Assembly: GCA_002366595.1 (NCBI GenBank)
Contig: DFBK01000035.1
Location: 1-16,303 of the forward strand
Source of the DNA: Anaerolineales bacterium UBA3082
GTDB lineage: Bacteria; Chloroflexota; Anaerolineae; UBA7937
DNA length: 16,303 bases
Reading direction: 5' to 3'
Made by a program: the position numbers and the translations under genes. Below the pieces are notes generated by a model that had not been told where the DNA came from, did not search any database, and was given only the letters and a program-made list of their open reading frames with translations. Of the stretch, positions 7,308 through 13,166 are shown piece by piece (the first letter of the stretch is position 1; every line of letters starts with the position of its first letter).

Positions 7308-7343
7308 ATGGCCGTGGGTGAGATAGAGGATTTGCCGTTTTGA
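7308..7343 (+). CDS. Eleven-codon ORF with strong ribosome site (leader peptide or gene remnant)
   Basis: ATG at 7308 is preceded by AAGGAGG (7294-7300 region) at good spacing and encodes MAVGEIEDLPF before a TGA at 7341. A plausible promoter lies upstream and the tRNA-Val promoter begins 16 bp after the stop. It could be a true micro-ORF or the surviving start of a decayed gene; I cannot assign a function. The reading frame after the TGA remains open for only a few more codons, which does not decide between the two. Confidence 0.3.
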   Translation: MAVGEIEDLPF

Positions 7344-7359
7344 TGGTTTGCTTTGCGTG

Positions 7360-7388
7360 TTGACATAAACAGAGTCTTGCTTTAGAAT
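7360..7388 (+). promoter_or_regulatory. Strong sigma-70-type promoter of tRNA-Val
   Basis: TTGACA at 7360-7365 and TAGAAT at 7383-7388 are separated by 17 bp, with a perfect -35 and a five-of-six -10. The tRNA begins 8 bp after the -10 box, so the primary transcript starts at or just before the mature 5' end. Confidence 0.85.
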
Positions 7389-7396
7389 GAAGGCGT

Positions 7397-7469
7397 GGGC
7401 GGATAGCTCAGTGGGGAGAGCGCTTCCCTTACAAGGAAGAGGTCACAGGTTCGAGCCCTGTTCCGCCCA
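7397..7469 (+). tRNA. tRNA-Val (anticodon TAC)
   Basis: A full cloverleaf is visible. Acceptor GGGCGGA (7397-7403) pairs with TCCGCCC (7462-7468), and the discriminator is A7469. The D arm is GCTC/GAGC with a GG-containing loop. Anticodon stem CTTCC/GGAAG encloses the loop CTTACAA, whose positions 34-36 are TAC, reading valine GUA and, by wobble, other GUN codons. The T arm is ACAGG/CCTGT with the TTCGAGC loop. The 3' CCA is not encoded, so it must be added enzymatically. The methyltransferase acting on A58 of such T loops is encoded 42 bp downstream on the same strand. Confidence 0.96.
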
Positions 7470-7474
7470 TTTTG

Positions 7475-7502
7475 GTAGCGTCGCAGTAACTTGCGACGCT
7501 AC
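7475..7502. repeat. Perfect 11-bp inverted repeat between tRNA-Val and trmI
   Basis: GTAGCGTCGCA (7475-7485) and TGCGACGCTAC (7492-7502) are exact complements around the 6-nt loop GTAACT. No T-tract follows on the + strand, so it is a poor intrinsic terminator. It may be an RNA-processing or stability stem between tRNA and mRNA, or a dispersed palindromic repeat of a type I associate with these genomes. Confidence 0.75.
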
Positions 7503-7510
7503 AACAACTG

Positions 7511-8344
7511 ATGAGGCTTTCTGACTCGGCCAAGAGGAGATCACTTGAGGGAGAAGACAGGTTGGCGGAGATAGCCTCGGAGAACGATCTGGTTCTCCTA
7601 TTGGGGAAGGATGGGAAGCGGTTCATCGTCCGCCTTAAGAGGGGAGAGGAGTTTCATTCTCATCGAGGGCGGATCTTGCACGACGACCTCATCGGCCAGC
7701 CTTGGGGAGGGGAGGTGGTCTCTCATCTGCGATACCCGTTTTGGGTGCTGGAACCCTCTATCCATGACCTGATCATGGATGCCAAGCGACGCACCCAGAT
7801 CGTCTACCCCAAGGAATCGGGCTATATCCTCCTCAAGATGAACATACGCTCTGGCTCCCGAGTGATAGAGGCGGGCACCGGAAGCGGCGCTCTCACCATC
7901 ACCTTGGCCCAGGCGGTGGCCCCGGAGGGGCGGGTCTACTCCTACGAGGAGCGGGAAGACATGCGAATCCTGGCGGAGAGGAACTTGGCCCGAGTGGGGC
8001 TTTTGGATTACGTGGAACTGAAACAGCGGGATATCGCTGAGGGGTTCGACGAGCGCGATGTGGATGCCCTATTCCTTGATGTGAGGAGTCCTCATCACTA
8101 CCTCCTCCAAGCCCGGGAAGCCCTCAAGCCAGGAGGTTTCATCGGGGCGGTGGTGCCCACCGCTAATCAGGTCTCAAACCTCTTAAGAGGGCTCGAGGAG
8201 GAAGGGTTTGTAGATATCGAGGTCTGTGAGATACTGCTCCGACCCTATAAGACCGTGCCCGCCCGCCTTCGTCCCGTGGACAGGATGGTGGCCCATACGG
8301 GGTATCTCATTTTCGCTCGTCCGGTGGCACTGGTTGAGCCCTAA
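7511..8344 (+). CDS. trmI: tRNA (adenine-58-N1)-methyltransferase TrmI
   Basis: SAM-dependent enzyme that makes m1A58 in the T loop of tRNAs, stabilising the tRNA fold; TrmI-type enzymes act as homotetramers in the cytoplasm. The N-terminal beta domain contains FHSHRGRILHDDLIG. The linker AKRRTQIVYPKESGYILLKM is highly characteristic, followed by SAM motif I VIEAGTGSGALT (about 118-129) and the catalytic-region Asp190 in DALFLDV. The next residues are RSPHHY, where most homologues have a proline-containing PNPW or PEPW-like loop, a mild oddity. The ATG at 7511 has no ribosome site. A TTG at 7562 (MAEIASEN) has GAGGGAG 8 bp upstream and gives a length nearer the family norm, so it may be the true start. 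The gene lies just behind tRNA-Val and is probably on its transcript. Confidence 0.93.
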   Translation: MRLSDSAKRRSLEGEDRLAEIASENDLVLLLGKDGKRFIVRLKRGEEFHSHRGRILHDDLIGQPWGGEVVSHLRYPFWVLEPSIHDLIMDAKRRTQIVYPKESGYILLKMNIRSGSRVIEAGTGSGALTITLAQAVAPEGRVYSYEEREDMRILAERNLARVGLLDYVELKQRDIAEGFDERDVDALFLDVRSPHHYLLQAREALKPGGFIGAVVPTANQVSNLLRGLEEEGFVDIEVCEILLRPYKTVPARLRPVDRMVAHTGYLIFARPVALVEP

Positions 8345-8375
8345 CATACCATATCCACTCTTTGAAGAAGGAACC

Positions 8376-8711
8376 ATGTTCAGACCCAGAAGGCCGCCTT
8401 GGCTCATCCTGAAGGCCAGGAAACTCTTGCAGGAGGGCAGATTCGCCGAGGCAGGGAGGCCGAGGAACTGGAGAAAGGGTTGGAAGCCTTGATAGGGCCG
8501 CCACCTCCTAGGCTTCGGCGGAAGCCTAGGCCCTTTGGGGAGCCAGGGTTCACCCTCCCCAGAGCCGATCATCGTCCGCGAGGAACTCCCGGAGAAGTGC
8601 CCCCATTGCTTGGCTCCCCTCAAGGATGAGGAGGTAGATTGAGTCGGTCCTCATACGGCGGAGTGCCCTTACTATGGGGGTGCGGTGAGGTTGACCCTTG
8701 GGAGGGTGTAG
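8376..8711 (+). pseudogene. Decayed zinc-ribbon gene (frameshifts, nonsense codon, lost zinc ligand)
   Basis: The ATG at 8376, with AAGGA upstream, opens MFRPRRPPWLILKARKLLQ continuing into EGRFAEA, a helical N-terminus. That frame ends at TGA 8490, but the natural continuation REAEELEKGLEALIG is in another frame from about 8450. From about 8559 the original frame again encodes PEPIIVREELPEKCPHCLAPLKDEEVD, then TGA at 8640 where a Trp codon (TGG) would fit, then VGPHTAECPYYGG, where a CPYCGG zinc knuckle has become CPYYGG, and finally a TAG at 8709. I read this as a former TPR-like/zinc-ribbon protein that has lost its middle by deletion and suffered frameshifts. The last codon abuts the permease ATG, so its transcription may still carry the permease. 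Confidence 0.75.
8507..8530. repeat. Perfect 10-bp inverted repeat inside the pseudogene
   Basis: CCTAGGCTTC (8507-8516) and GAAGCCTAGG (8521-8530) are exact complements around GGCG. It sits at the point where the two surviving parts of the pseudogene lose frame, so it may mark the lesion that broke the gene. No T-tract follows. Confidence 0.7.
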
Positions 8712-10076
8712 ATGGCTGAATTCAAGCGGGTGATGGGTCTAGGGGGCGCTACACTTTTGGGCATCGGGGCGTTGGTGGGCGCTGGCATTTTCGTCCTCTC
8801 CGGACGAGCGATCGCCATCGTTGGGCCGGCGGCTATTTTGGCCTATCTGGTCATGGCGGTGGTGAGTCTGCTCACCGCTTTTTGCTACTGTGAACTATCG
8901 GCGGCCATCCCCAAGGCTGGCGGGGGCTACACCTTTGCCCAGATGGCCAGCCCTGGCCTCTATGGCTTCGCCACCGGTTGGCTCCTCTGGATCGGGGGCG
9001 TTGCAGCCTGTGCTACCTTCGCCTTGGCCTTCTCCGACGCCCTCACTTCTTTCTTTCCTGTCCCTTGGTATCCTGCCTTGGCTATCCCGGTCGTGGTCCT
9101 CTTCTCGCTGATCAATTATCGGGGGATAAAAGGGACGAGCAGAGCACAGAACCTTATGACCTTATCACTTTTGGGCTTGCTCATCTTGGTGATTCTGGCC
9201 TCCATCCCGCGAATCAAGTTGAACCATTACACCCCCTTCCTATCCCAAGGACGCCCCCTCGATTTTCTATATGTGATGGGGTTTATCTATCTTTGCTATG
9301 TGGGCTTTGAACTCATCAGCCCCGCTTCGGAGGAGATCGTTGAGCCTGAGCGAACCGTTCCCCAAGCCATTATGATCACTTTGGCTGTCGGCACCTTCTT
9401 CTTCTTGGCTGTCGTGGTGGCCATGGTAGGGGTGGCTGGACATCAAGGGATCAAAGCCATGATGGGTGAAGAGGCCACGGCCAGTGGCCTGGCTCTGGTG
9501 GAAGTAGCCAGGCTCTCTCTTTTGGGACGCTATGGCGCCTTGGTGGTGGCGGTGGCCTTTATAGCCTCTACCCTTTCCTCTTTGAACGCCTATATTCTGG
9601 CTGCCTCTCACGTCTTCCATGCCTTGGGGCGAGATGCCAACTTTCCCCGCCTCTTCGGCCTCTTGGATGAGAGAAAGGGAACTCCCGTCTCGGGCATCTT
9701 CATCACTATGATGGTAACGATCGCCCTGGTCTTGCTGAACAGCATCGAGATGGTGGCCGGCATCGCCGACTTTTCCTATCTCGTGGGGCTAGCCATGGTG
9801 AACGCCAGCGTGATACTTTTGCGACGTAAGGAGCCGGATTTGAGGCGCCCCTATAAGGTTCCCGGCTACCCTTGGGTGGCCATCCTGGCGGTGATCACTT
9901 CCGCTGGAGTGGCCCCTTTCCTCTCTCTCGATTCAATCCTCTATGGGGTCGGTGCTTCCTTGGTTGGGGTGGGTGTTTACATATTGAGGCGGAAGGGCAT
10001 CTTATCCTCTCGGCGTCTCAAGCGACTGGAGAGGAGGAGTGAAGAACTAATCGACGATTTGAGGAGGCGAAGGTGA
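8712..10076 (+). CDS. APC-superfamily amino acid permease
   Basis: Predicted secondary transporter of 454 aa in the cytoplasmic membrane with about 12 hydrophobic segments, taking up or exchanging amino acids or polyamines; the substrate cannot be assigned. The first helix carries GIGALVGAGIFVLSG, the unwound-helix glycine motif that binds the amino-acid backbone in this superfamily. ELSAAIPKAGGGYTFAQ follows in helix 2-3, also diagnostic, and the C-terminal part has the family's RRPYKVPGYP loop before the last helices. The C-terminal tail (SRRLKRLERRSEELIDDLRRRR) is strongly basic, cytosolic and probably coiled-coil. The ATG follows directly on the last codon of the decayed gene, with GGGAGGG upstream. 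Its stop overlaps the start of the Usp gene by 4 nt. In related genomes I recall permeases carrying Usp domains as a fused tail; here the parts are separate. Confidence 0.92.
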   Translation: MAEFKRVMGLGGATLLGIGALVGAGIFVLSGRAIAIVGPAAILAYLVMAVVSLLTAFCYCELSAAIPKAGGGYTFAQMASPGLYGFATGWLLWIGGVAACATFALAFSDALTSFFPVPWYPALAIPVVVLFSLINYRGIKGTSRAQNLMTLSLLGLLILVILASIPRIKLNHYTPFLSQGRPLDFLYVMGFIYLCYVGFELISPASEEIVEPERTVPQAIMITLAVGTFFFLAVVVAMVGVAGHQGIKAMMGEEATASGLALVEVARLSLLGRYGALVVAVAFIASTLSSLNAYILAASHVFHALGRDANFPRLFGLLDERKGTPVSGIFITMMVTIALVLLNSIEMVAGIADFSYLVGLAMVNASVILLRRKEPDLRRPYKVPGYPWVAILAVITSAGVAPFLSLDSILYGVGASLVGVGVYILRRKGILSSRRLKRLERRSEELIDDLRRRR

Positions 10077-11188
10077 ACGAGGAAGAGAGGGCTCTGGCCT
10101 ATGTAAGGGAGCGGAGTGAGAGGTTGGCGGAAAAACTTCGGGATTCCCAATTTATCTGTCCCCTCTGTCGGGGAGAGGCTAACCTGGTGGGTTTGCGGGA
10201 GCAGAGGCTCTATGAGATGCGGATGGATCTGCCCGGCGAGGTGGAGCCCATCTCTCCTCTGCGGGTGGTCTTCCAATGCTACCGGTGTGGATTCGTCTTT
10301 GAGTTCGACGAGGATTTCTTTGAGCCTGAGCGCGTGGGAGAGTTGGGTAGGAGGTTGACCAGGGTCTCCCGGCAGGAATATCGGGTGCTGCTCTCTTTGG
10401 CCCACCGGTCTTCGCTTGAGACCCTGTTAACCCTGGCCAAGGTTTTGGCTAAGGCGAAGGGAGGGGAGGTTTTAGCCCTCCATGTGGTGCCCAAGTTCTT
10501 GTCCCAAGATTCACTATTGGAAGAAGCGGCAGCCTATGATAGTGAGGAGGTGCCGGTGCGCCCGATAACTCGTTTGGGGCGCGATATAGGGCCTGCCATC
10601 ATCGGGGCGGCGGCAGAGAGGAGGGCGGACCTCTTGATGCTCGGCTGGCGGGGCTATACCCGTTCTCGAGGGGTCCTTTTGGGTCGCGTCTTGGATAGGG
10701 TGGTTGAGGAGACGCCGTGTGATGTGGCCGTGGTCCGGGATCGTGGTCTATCTCAGGTGGAGCGCATCCTCGTTCCCACCGCTGGAGGACCCAACGCTGT
10801 CCTAGCAGCCGAGATAGCCATCGCCCTAGCCGAAGAGTACGGAGGGAAGGTTACGGCCCTTTATATATGCCGATCTGGGACAGAAGCAGAAGTAGAACGT
10901 GGGAAGAGGGTGATCGACCGAACCTTGGCTGGCTTAGAATCGGATTGGCCTTTGGAACCCAGAGTTATAGCCGCTCCTGATGTTGTCCAGGGGGTGTTGA
11001 CTGAGGCTGAGGAACACGACCTGGTGGTCTTGGGAGCAACTCGTGAAGGACTCTTCCAACAACTCATGGTGGGCAACGTTCCGGAGACGATAGCCAGACG
11101 GTGCTCTAAGACGGTCATCGTAGTGAAACGCCACGCTGGGCCTATAAGGTCATGGTTGCGTCGCCTCTGGGGGAGGAATAGAAGGTAG
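10073..11188 (+). CDS. Zinc-ribbon protein with two UspA domains
   Basis: A 371-aa cytoplasmic protein with three parts. Residues 1-80 hold a candidate zinc ribbon, CPLC (Cys29, Cys32) and CYRC (Cys69, Cys72). Residues about 103-217 and about 228-352 are two universal-stress-protein domains of the alpha/beta nucleotide-binding fold. The ATP-loop pattern G-x2-G-x9-G is kept in the first (GWRGYTRSRGVLLGR) and partly in the second (GATREGLFQQLMVGN). The GTG start overlaps the permease TGA within GTGA, and AGGAGG lies 5 bp upstream, so translation is coupled to the permease. The obvious inference is that it senses nucleotide or stress state and adjusts transport, but no direct evidence is visible. 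The C-terminus is basic (RSWLRRLWGRNRR) and may touch the membrane. Confidence 0.88.
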   Translation: MNEEERALAYVRERSERLAEKLRDSQFICPLCRGEANLVGLREQRLYEMRMDLPGEVEPISPLRVVFQCYRCGFVFEFDEDFFEPERVGELGRRLTRVSRQEYRVLLSLAHRSSLETLLTLAKVLAKAKGGEVLALHVVPKFLSQDSLLEEAAAYDSEEVPVRPITRLGRDIGPAIIGAAAERRADLLMLGWRGYTRSRGVLLGRVLDRVVEETPCDVAVVRDRGLSQVERILVPTAGGPNAVLAAEIAIALAEEYGGKVTALYICRSGTEAEVERGKRVIDRTLAGLESDWPLEPRVIAAPDVVQGVLTEAEEHDLVVLGATREGLFQQLMVGNVPETIARRCSKTVIVVKRHAGPIRSWLRRLWGRNRR

Positions 11189-11493
11189 GACTCCCGAGGT
11201 AATCGTCTACATGATTATGGCGTTGGTTTAAGCCTCCGTGGAGCGGTCGCTAGTTGCTCTTGGATCAATTCATCAAATGGGGCTGGCAGTTAGAGATCCT
11301 GGCCTTGCCAAAAGGCGTGTTCTCCGCGCATGAAGCGATCTCCACTGCATCTGATAACCTTGCCCCCTACGCTACATCGATGACGTTGCCAGCCGGTCTC
11401 GGTGAGGGTGATCGCCATACCCATCACGGAGGTGAAGTCAAGGAGTCCTTGAGGTTAGAGATAGGGAAATCAGCCTACACCATCGAGGGGCAG
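11189..11493. other. Intergenic stretch without a convincing gene
   Basis: A 90-codon open frame (TTG start at 11254, ending 11526) exists, but it lacks a ribosome site, resembles no family I know, and its 3' end is occupied by a terminator-like hairpin. I regard it as non-coding or as unrecognisable remnant sequence. Confidence 0.5.
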
Positions 11494-11523
11494 AAGAAGG
11501 GCGGATCTTCATCCACCCTTCTT
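11494..11523. terminator. Terminator-like hairpin after the permease-Usp operon
   Basis: AAGAAGGG (11494-11501) pairs with CCCTTCTT (11516-11523). After one C-A mismatch GGAT pairs with ATCC around a CTTC tetraloop. The 3' arm ends in TTCTTT, a short T-rich tail. The stem has A-rich and T-rich ends, so it could stop transcription from both sides between this operon and the convergent serpin gene. Confidence 0.5.
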
Positions 11524-11660
11524 TAAGTTGGTAGCCTGAATTGGCCTCTTTCGCCTTGTCTTTTTGATGTGAGTATGTTCTTGTCAAGTGGTGTAAATTG
11601 CGGGGGCGCCTCCGTGAGGGCGGGTTAAGAGTTCGCGCCGCCGATAGAGGTCAAGAGCGA

Positions 11661-12956
11661 TTATGCGCTGGGGTTTACGACGCGACCCACAAACAGGAGG
11701 GCACCGGTCTCTATATCGCGAATCACAAAGACAAAGGGGCGATCGACTGTTACCTCAATGGGGGGTGATGGGGCAGCCGTCAGTGCGACAACCACCGCAG
11801 TGGCCGCTGCCGCTTCCGTACCAGCTTCGTCCACCGATACAAACGCCTTGTGGAAAACGTCATCAATGAAAAGGTTGCGGGTGCCGTCCATCCCTGAGAA
11901 GTCCGCAGCGGTGAAGGCAGCCGGCATGCCTATCGCAGCGAGCGCCTTCTTCAGCCTGAAACTCGATTCGTAGGTGAACTTGGGCATGGTCAGGTGGACC
12001 CCCTGGGGATTGATATCCTTCGCGATGGAAGCAACCTGCTGGGCATCCAGCGCTCTGACGAATTCCTCAAATCGGCCATCCTCGGGAAGCAAGATGACCA
12101 TGGAGAGTTCCCCGCCGTCGTAGGGGAGTTCGACCGCCTGATACCCTTCGCCCTCGGCATAACCGAAGTACTCTGTCTGCTCCATCATGGGCACAGTGAC
12201 CTGGCCGCCATCGAGCAGACTGAAGGGGCCATCATGGGTCAGTTCCTCATCAAAGGGGTGGCTCCATGCTGCATTGAAGTAGATGGCGTTGGTGAGGACA
12301 AGCACCGTTTCTGGGGTGATGGAGTTCGGAGGAAGGAGATCTTCGATCTTGCCCTCTGTCTCTTCGCTGACCCAGTCGTTGATGGTGCCCCGGGACTCTT
12401 CTGGTGCCTTCACGAAATCGAGCAGCCTCAGCCCGGCACCGTAGTTTTCGGCCAGGGTGTCGAGAAATGCGGGCAGGAACGAATAGCCGGTCTGGCCCCA
12501 GATGGAATTGACGATGTTCAGCCTGAAGCCCCCTCCGTCTTGGCCTTCGGCCCCTTCACCGCGACTGGCGAGTGCTAGATCCAGGGCGTTGAAAGCGGGA
12601 TGCAGTTGGTCTTGGGGAAGGGTGTGGTGTAGAGTATCCGCCATCTGCTGTTCGGTCTCACCGCGGGCCCCAGCATAAGTCATCGCCAACGCTAGAGAGA
12701 TGCTGTACGGCGAGTAGAAGAGGTTACCGTCCCCCTCTCCAATGGCCTGGTAGAGGTCGAAAGCAAACGCACTGTTTCCGGCGACCAGTTCCGCCAAATC
12801 AGTTTCTGCCACATCTGGTGAAGTGACGCGCTGCTTTTCCGAGCGCACGATCTCCCCCAATGGCAGATGATCACCTGGGACGCCGATCCAAATGCTACAA
12901 CCCGCTAGGCCTAGCAGTGCGATCACCATTAGTATACTAAGTAGTTTGGTCTTCAT
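11661..12956 (-). CDS. Secreted lipoprotein serpin (serine protease inhibitor)
   Basis: A 431-aa serpin, a suicide inhibitor that traps serine proteases by inserting its reactive loop into a beta-sheet. The N-terminus MKTKLLSILMVIALLGLAGCS is a lipoprotein signal peptide with lipobox LAGC, so the inhibitor should be anchored outside the cytoplasmic membrane. Serpin signatures include SPYSISLALAMTYAGARGET, VLTNAIYFNAAW, LTMPKFTYES, FHKAFVSVDEAGTEAAAATAV and DRPFVFVIRD near the C-terminus. The hinge GTEAAAATA (from Gly379) has the small residues of inhibitory members. By standard numbering P1 falls near L-T-A-A, suggesting elastase- or subtilisin-like targets. The frame extends upstream to 13076, but ATG at 12956 is chosen for its GGGAGG site and signal peptide. 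Serpins are patchy in bacteria, so transfer is possible. No protease gene is nearby. Confidence 0.95.
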   Translation of the reverse strand: MKTKLLSILMVIALLGLAGCSIWIGVPGDHLPLGEIVRSEKQRVTSPDVAETDLAELVAGNSAFAFDLYQAIGEGDGNLFYSPYSISLALAMTYAGARGETEQQMADTLHHTLPQDQLHPAFNALDLALASRGEGAEGQDGGGFRLNIVNSIWGQTGYSFLPAFLDTLAENYGAGLRLLDFVKAPEESRGTINDWVSEETEGKIEDLLPPNSITPETVLVLTNAIYFNAAWSHPFDEELTHDGPFSLLDGGQVTVPMMEQTEYFGYAEGEGYQAVELPYDGGELSMVILLPEDGRFEEFVRALDAQQVASIAKDINPQGVHLTMPKFTYESSFRLKKALAAIGMPAAFTAADFSGMDGTRNLFIDDVFHKAFVSVDEAGTEAAAATAVVVALTAAPSPPIEVTVDRPFVFVIRDIETGALLFVGRVVNPSA

Positions 12957-13111
12957 GAAAGCCTCCCGGATAAGATATATTCGGGACGGTGCCCTGAACC
13001 CGCTCACAAGGGCTGCCGCATTGGCCCATTTGTAAATGCTCATTTCGCCACTCCATAGACGCCAACCGGGGGGCAAAGGTTCCCCCTAGATGGCTGCTAC
13101 GACCGATAAGA

Positions 13112-13142
13112 AGATAGGGACGGACCTGAGCCGCCCCTATCT
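13112..13142 (-). terminator. Candidate terminator downstream of the acyl-CoA ligase
   Basis: AGATAGGG (13112-13119) pairs with CCCTATCT (13135-13142), extended by CGG/CCG after an A-C mismatch. It lies 25 bp beyond the ligase stop. On the - strand the hairpin is followed by TCTTAT, a poor T-tract, so efficiency is doubtful. It separates the ligase from the co-directional serpin gene. Confidence 0.45.
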
Positions 13143-13166
13143 GTATGTTCTCAGTGAGCGTTGGGT

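Noticed and set aside
6685..7308. 207-codon + strand ORF opposite the GIY-YIG gene and leader
   Set aside because: It is antisense to a recognisable gene, has no family resemblance or ribosome site, and crosses the proposed structured leader.
5013..7396. Genomic island integrated at tRNA-Val
   Set aside because: Integrases normally use the tRNA 3' end, whereas the accessory genes lie on its 5' side; no integrase and no repeat of the tRNA 3' end were seen.
11254..11526. 90-codon ORF after the Usp gene
   Set aside because: TTG start without a ribosome site, no recognisable family, and its end coincides with a terminator-like hairpin.
13077..13166. Additional short gene between serpin and acyl-CoA ligase
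   Set aside because: Only a terminator-like hairpin and the upstream part of the serpin leader are present; no start with a ribosome site.
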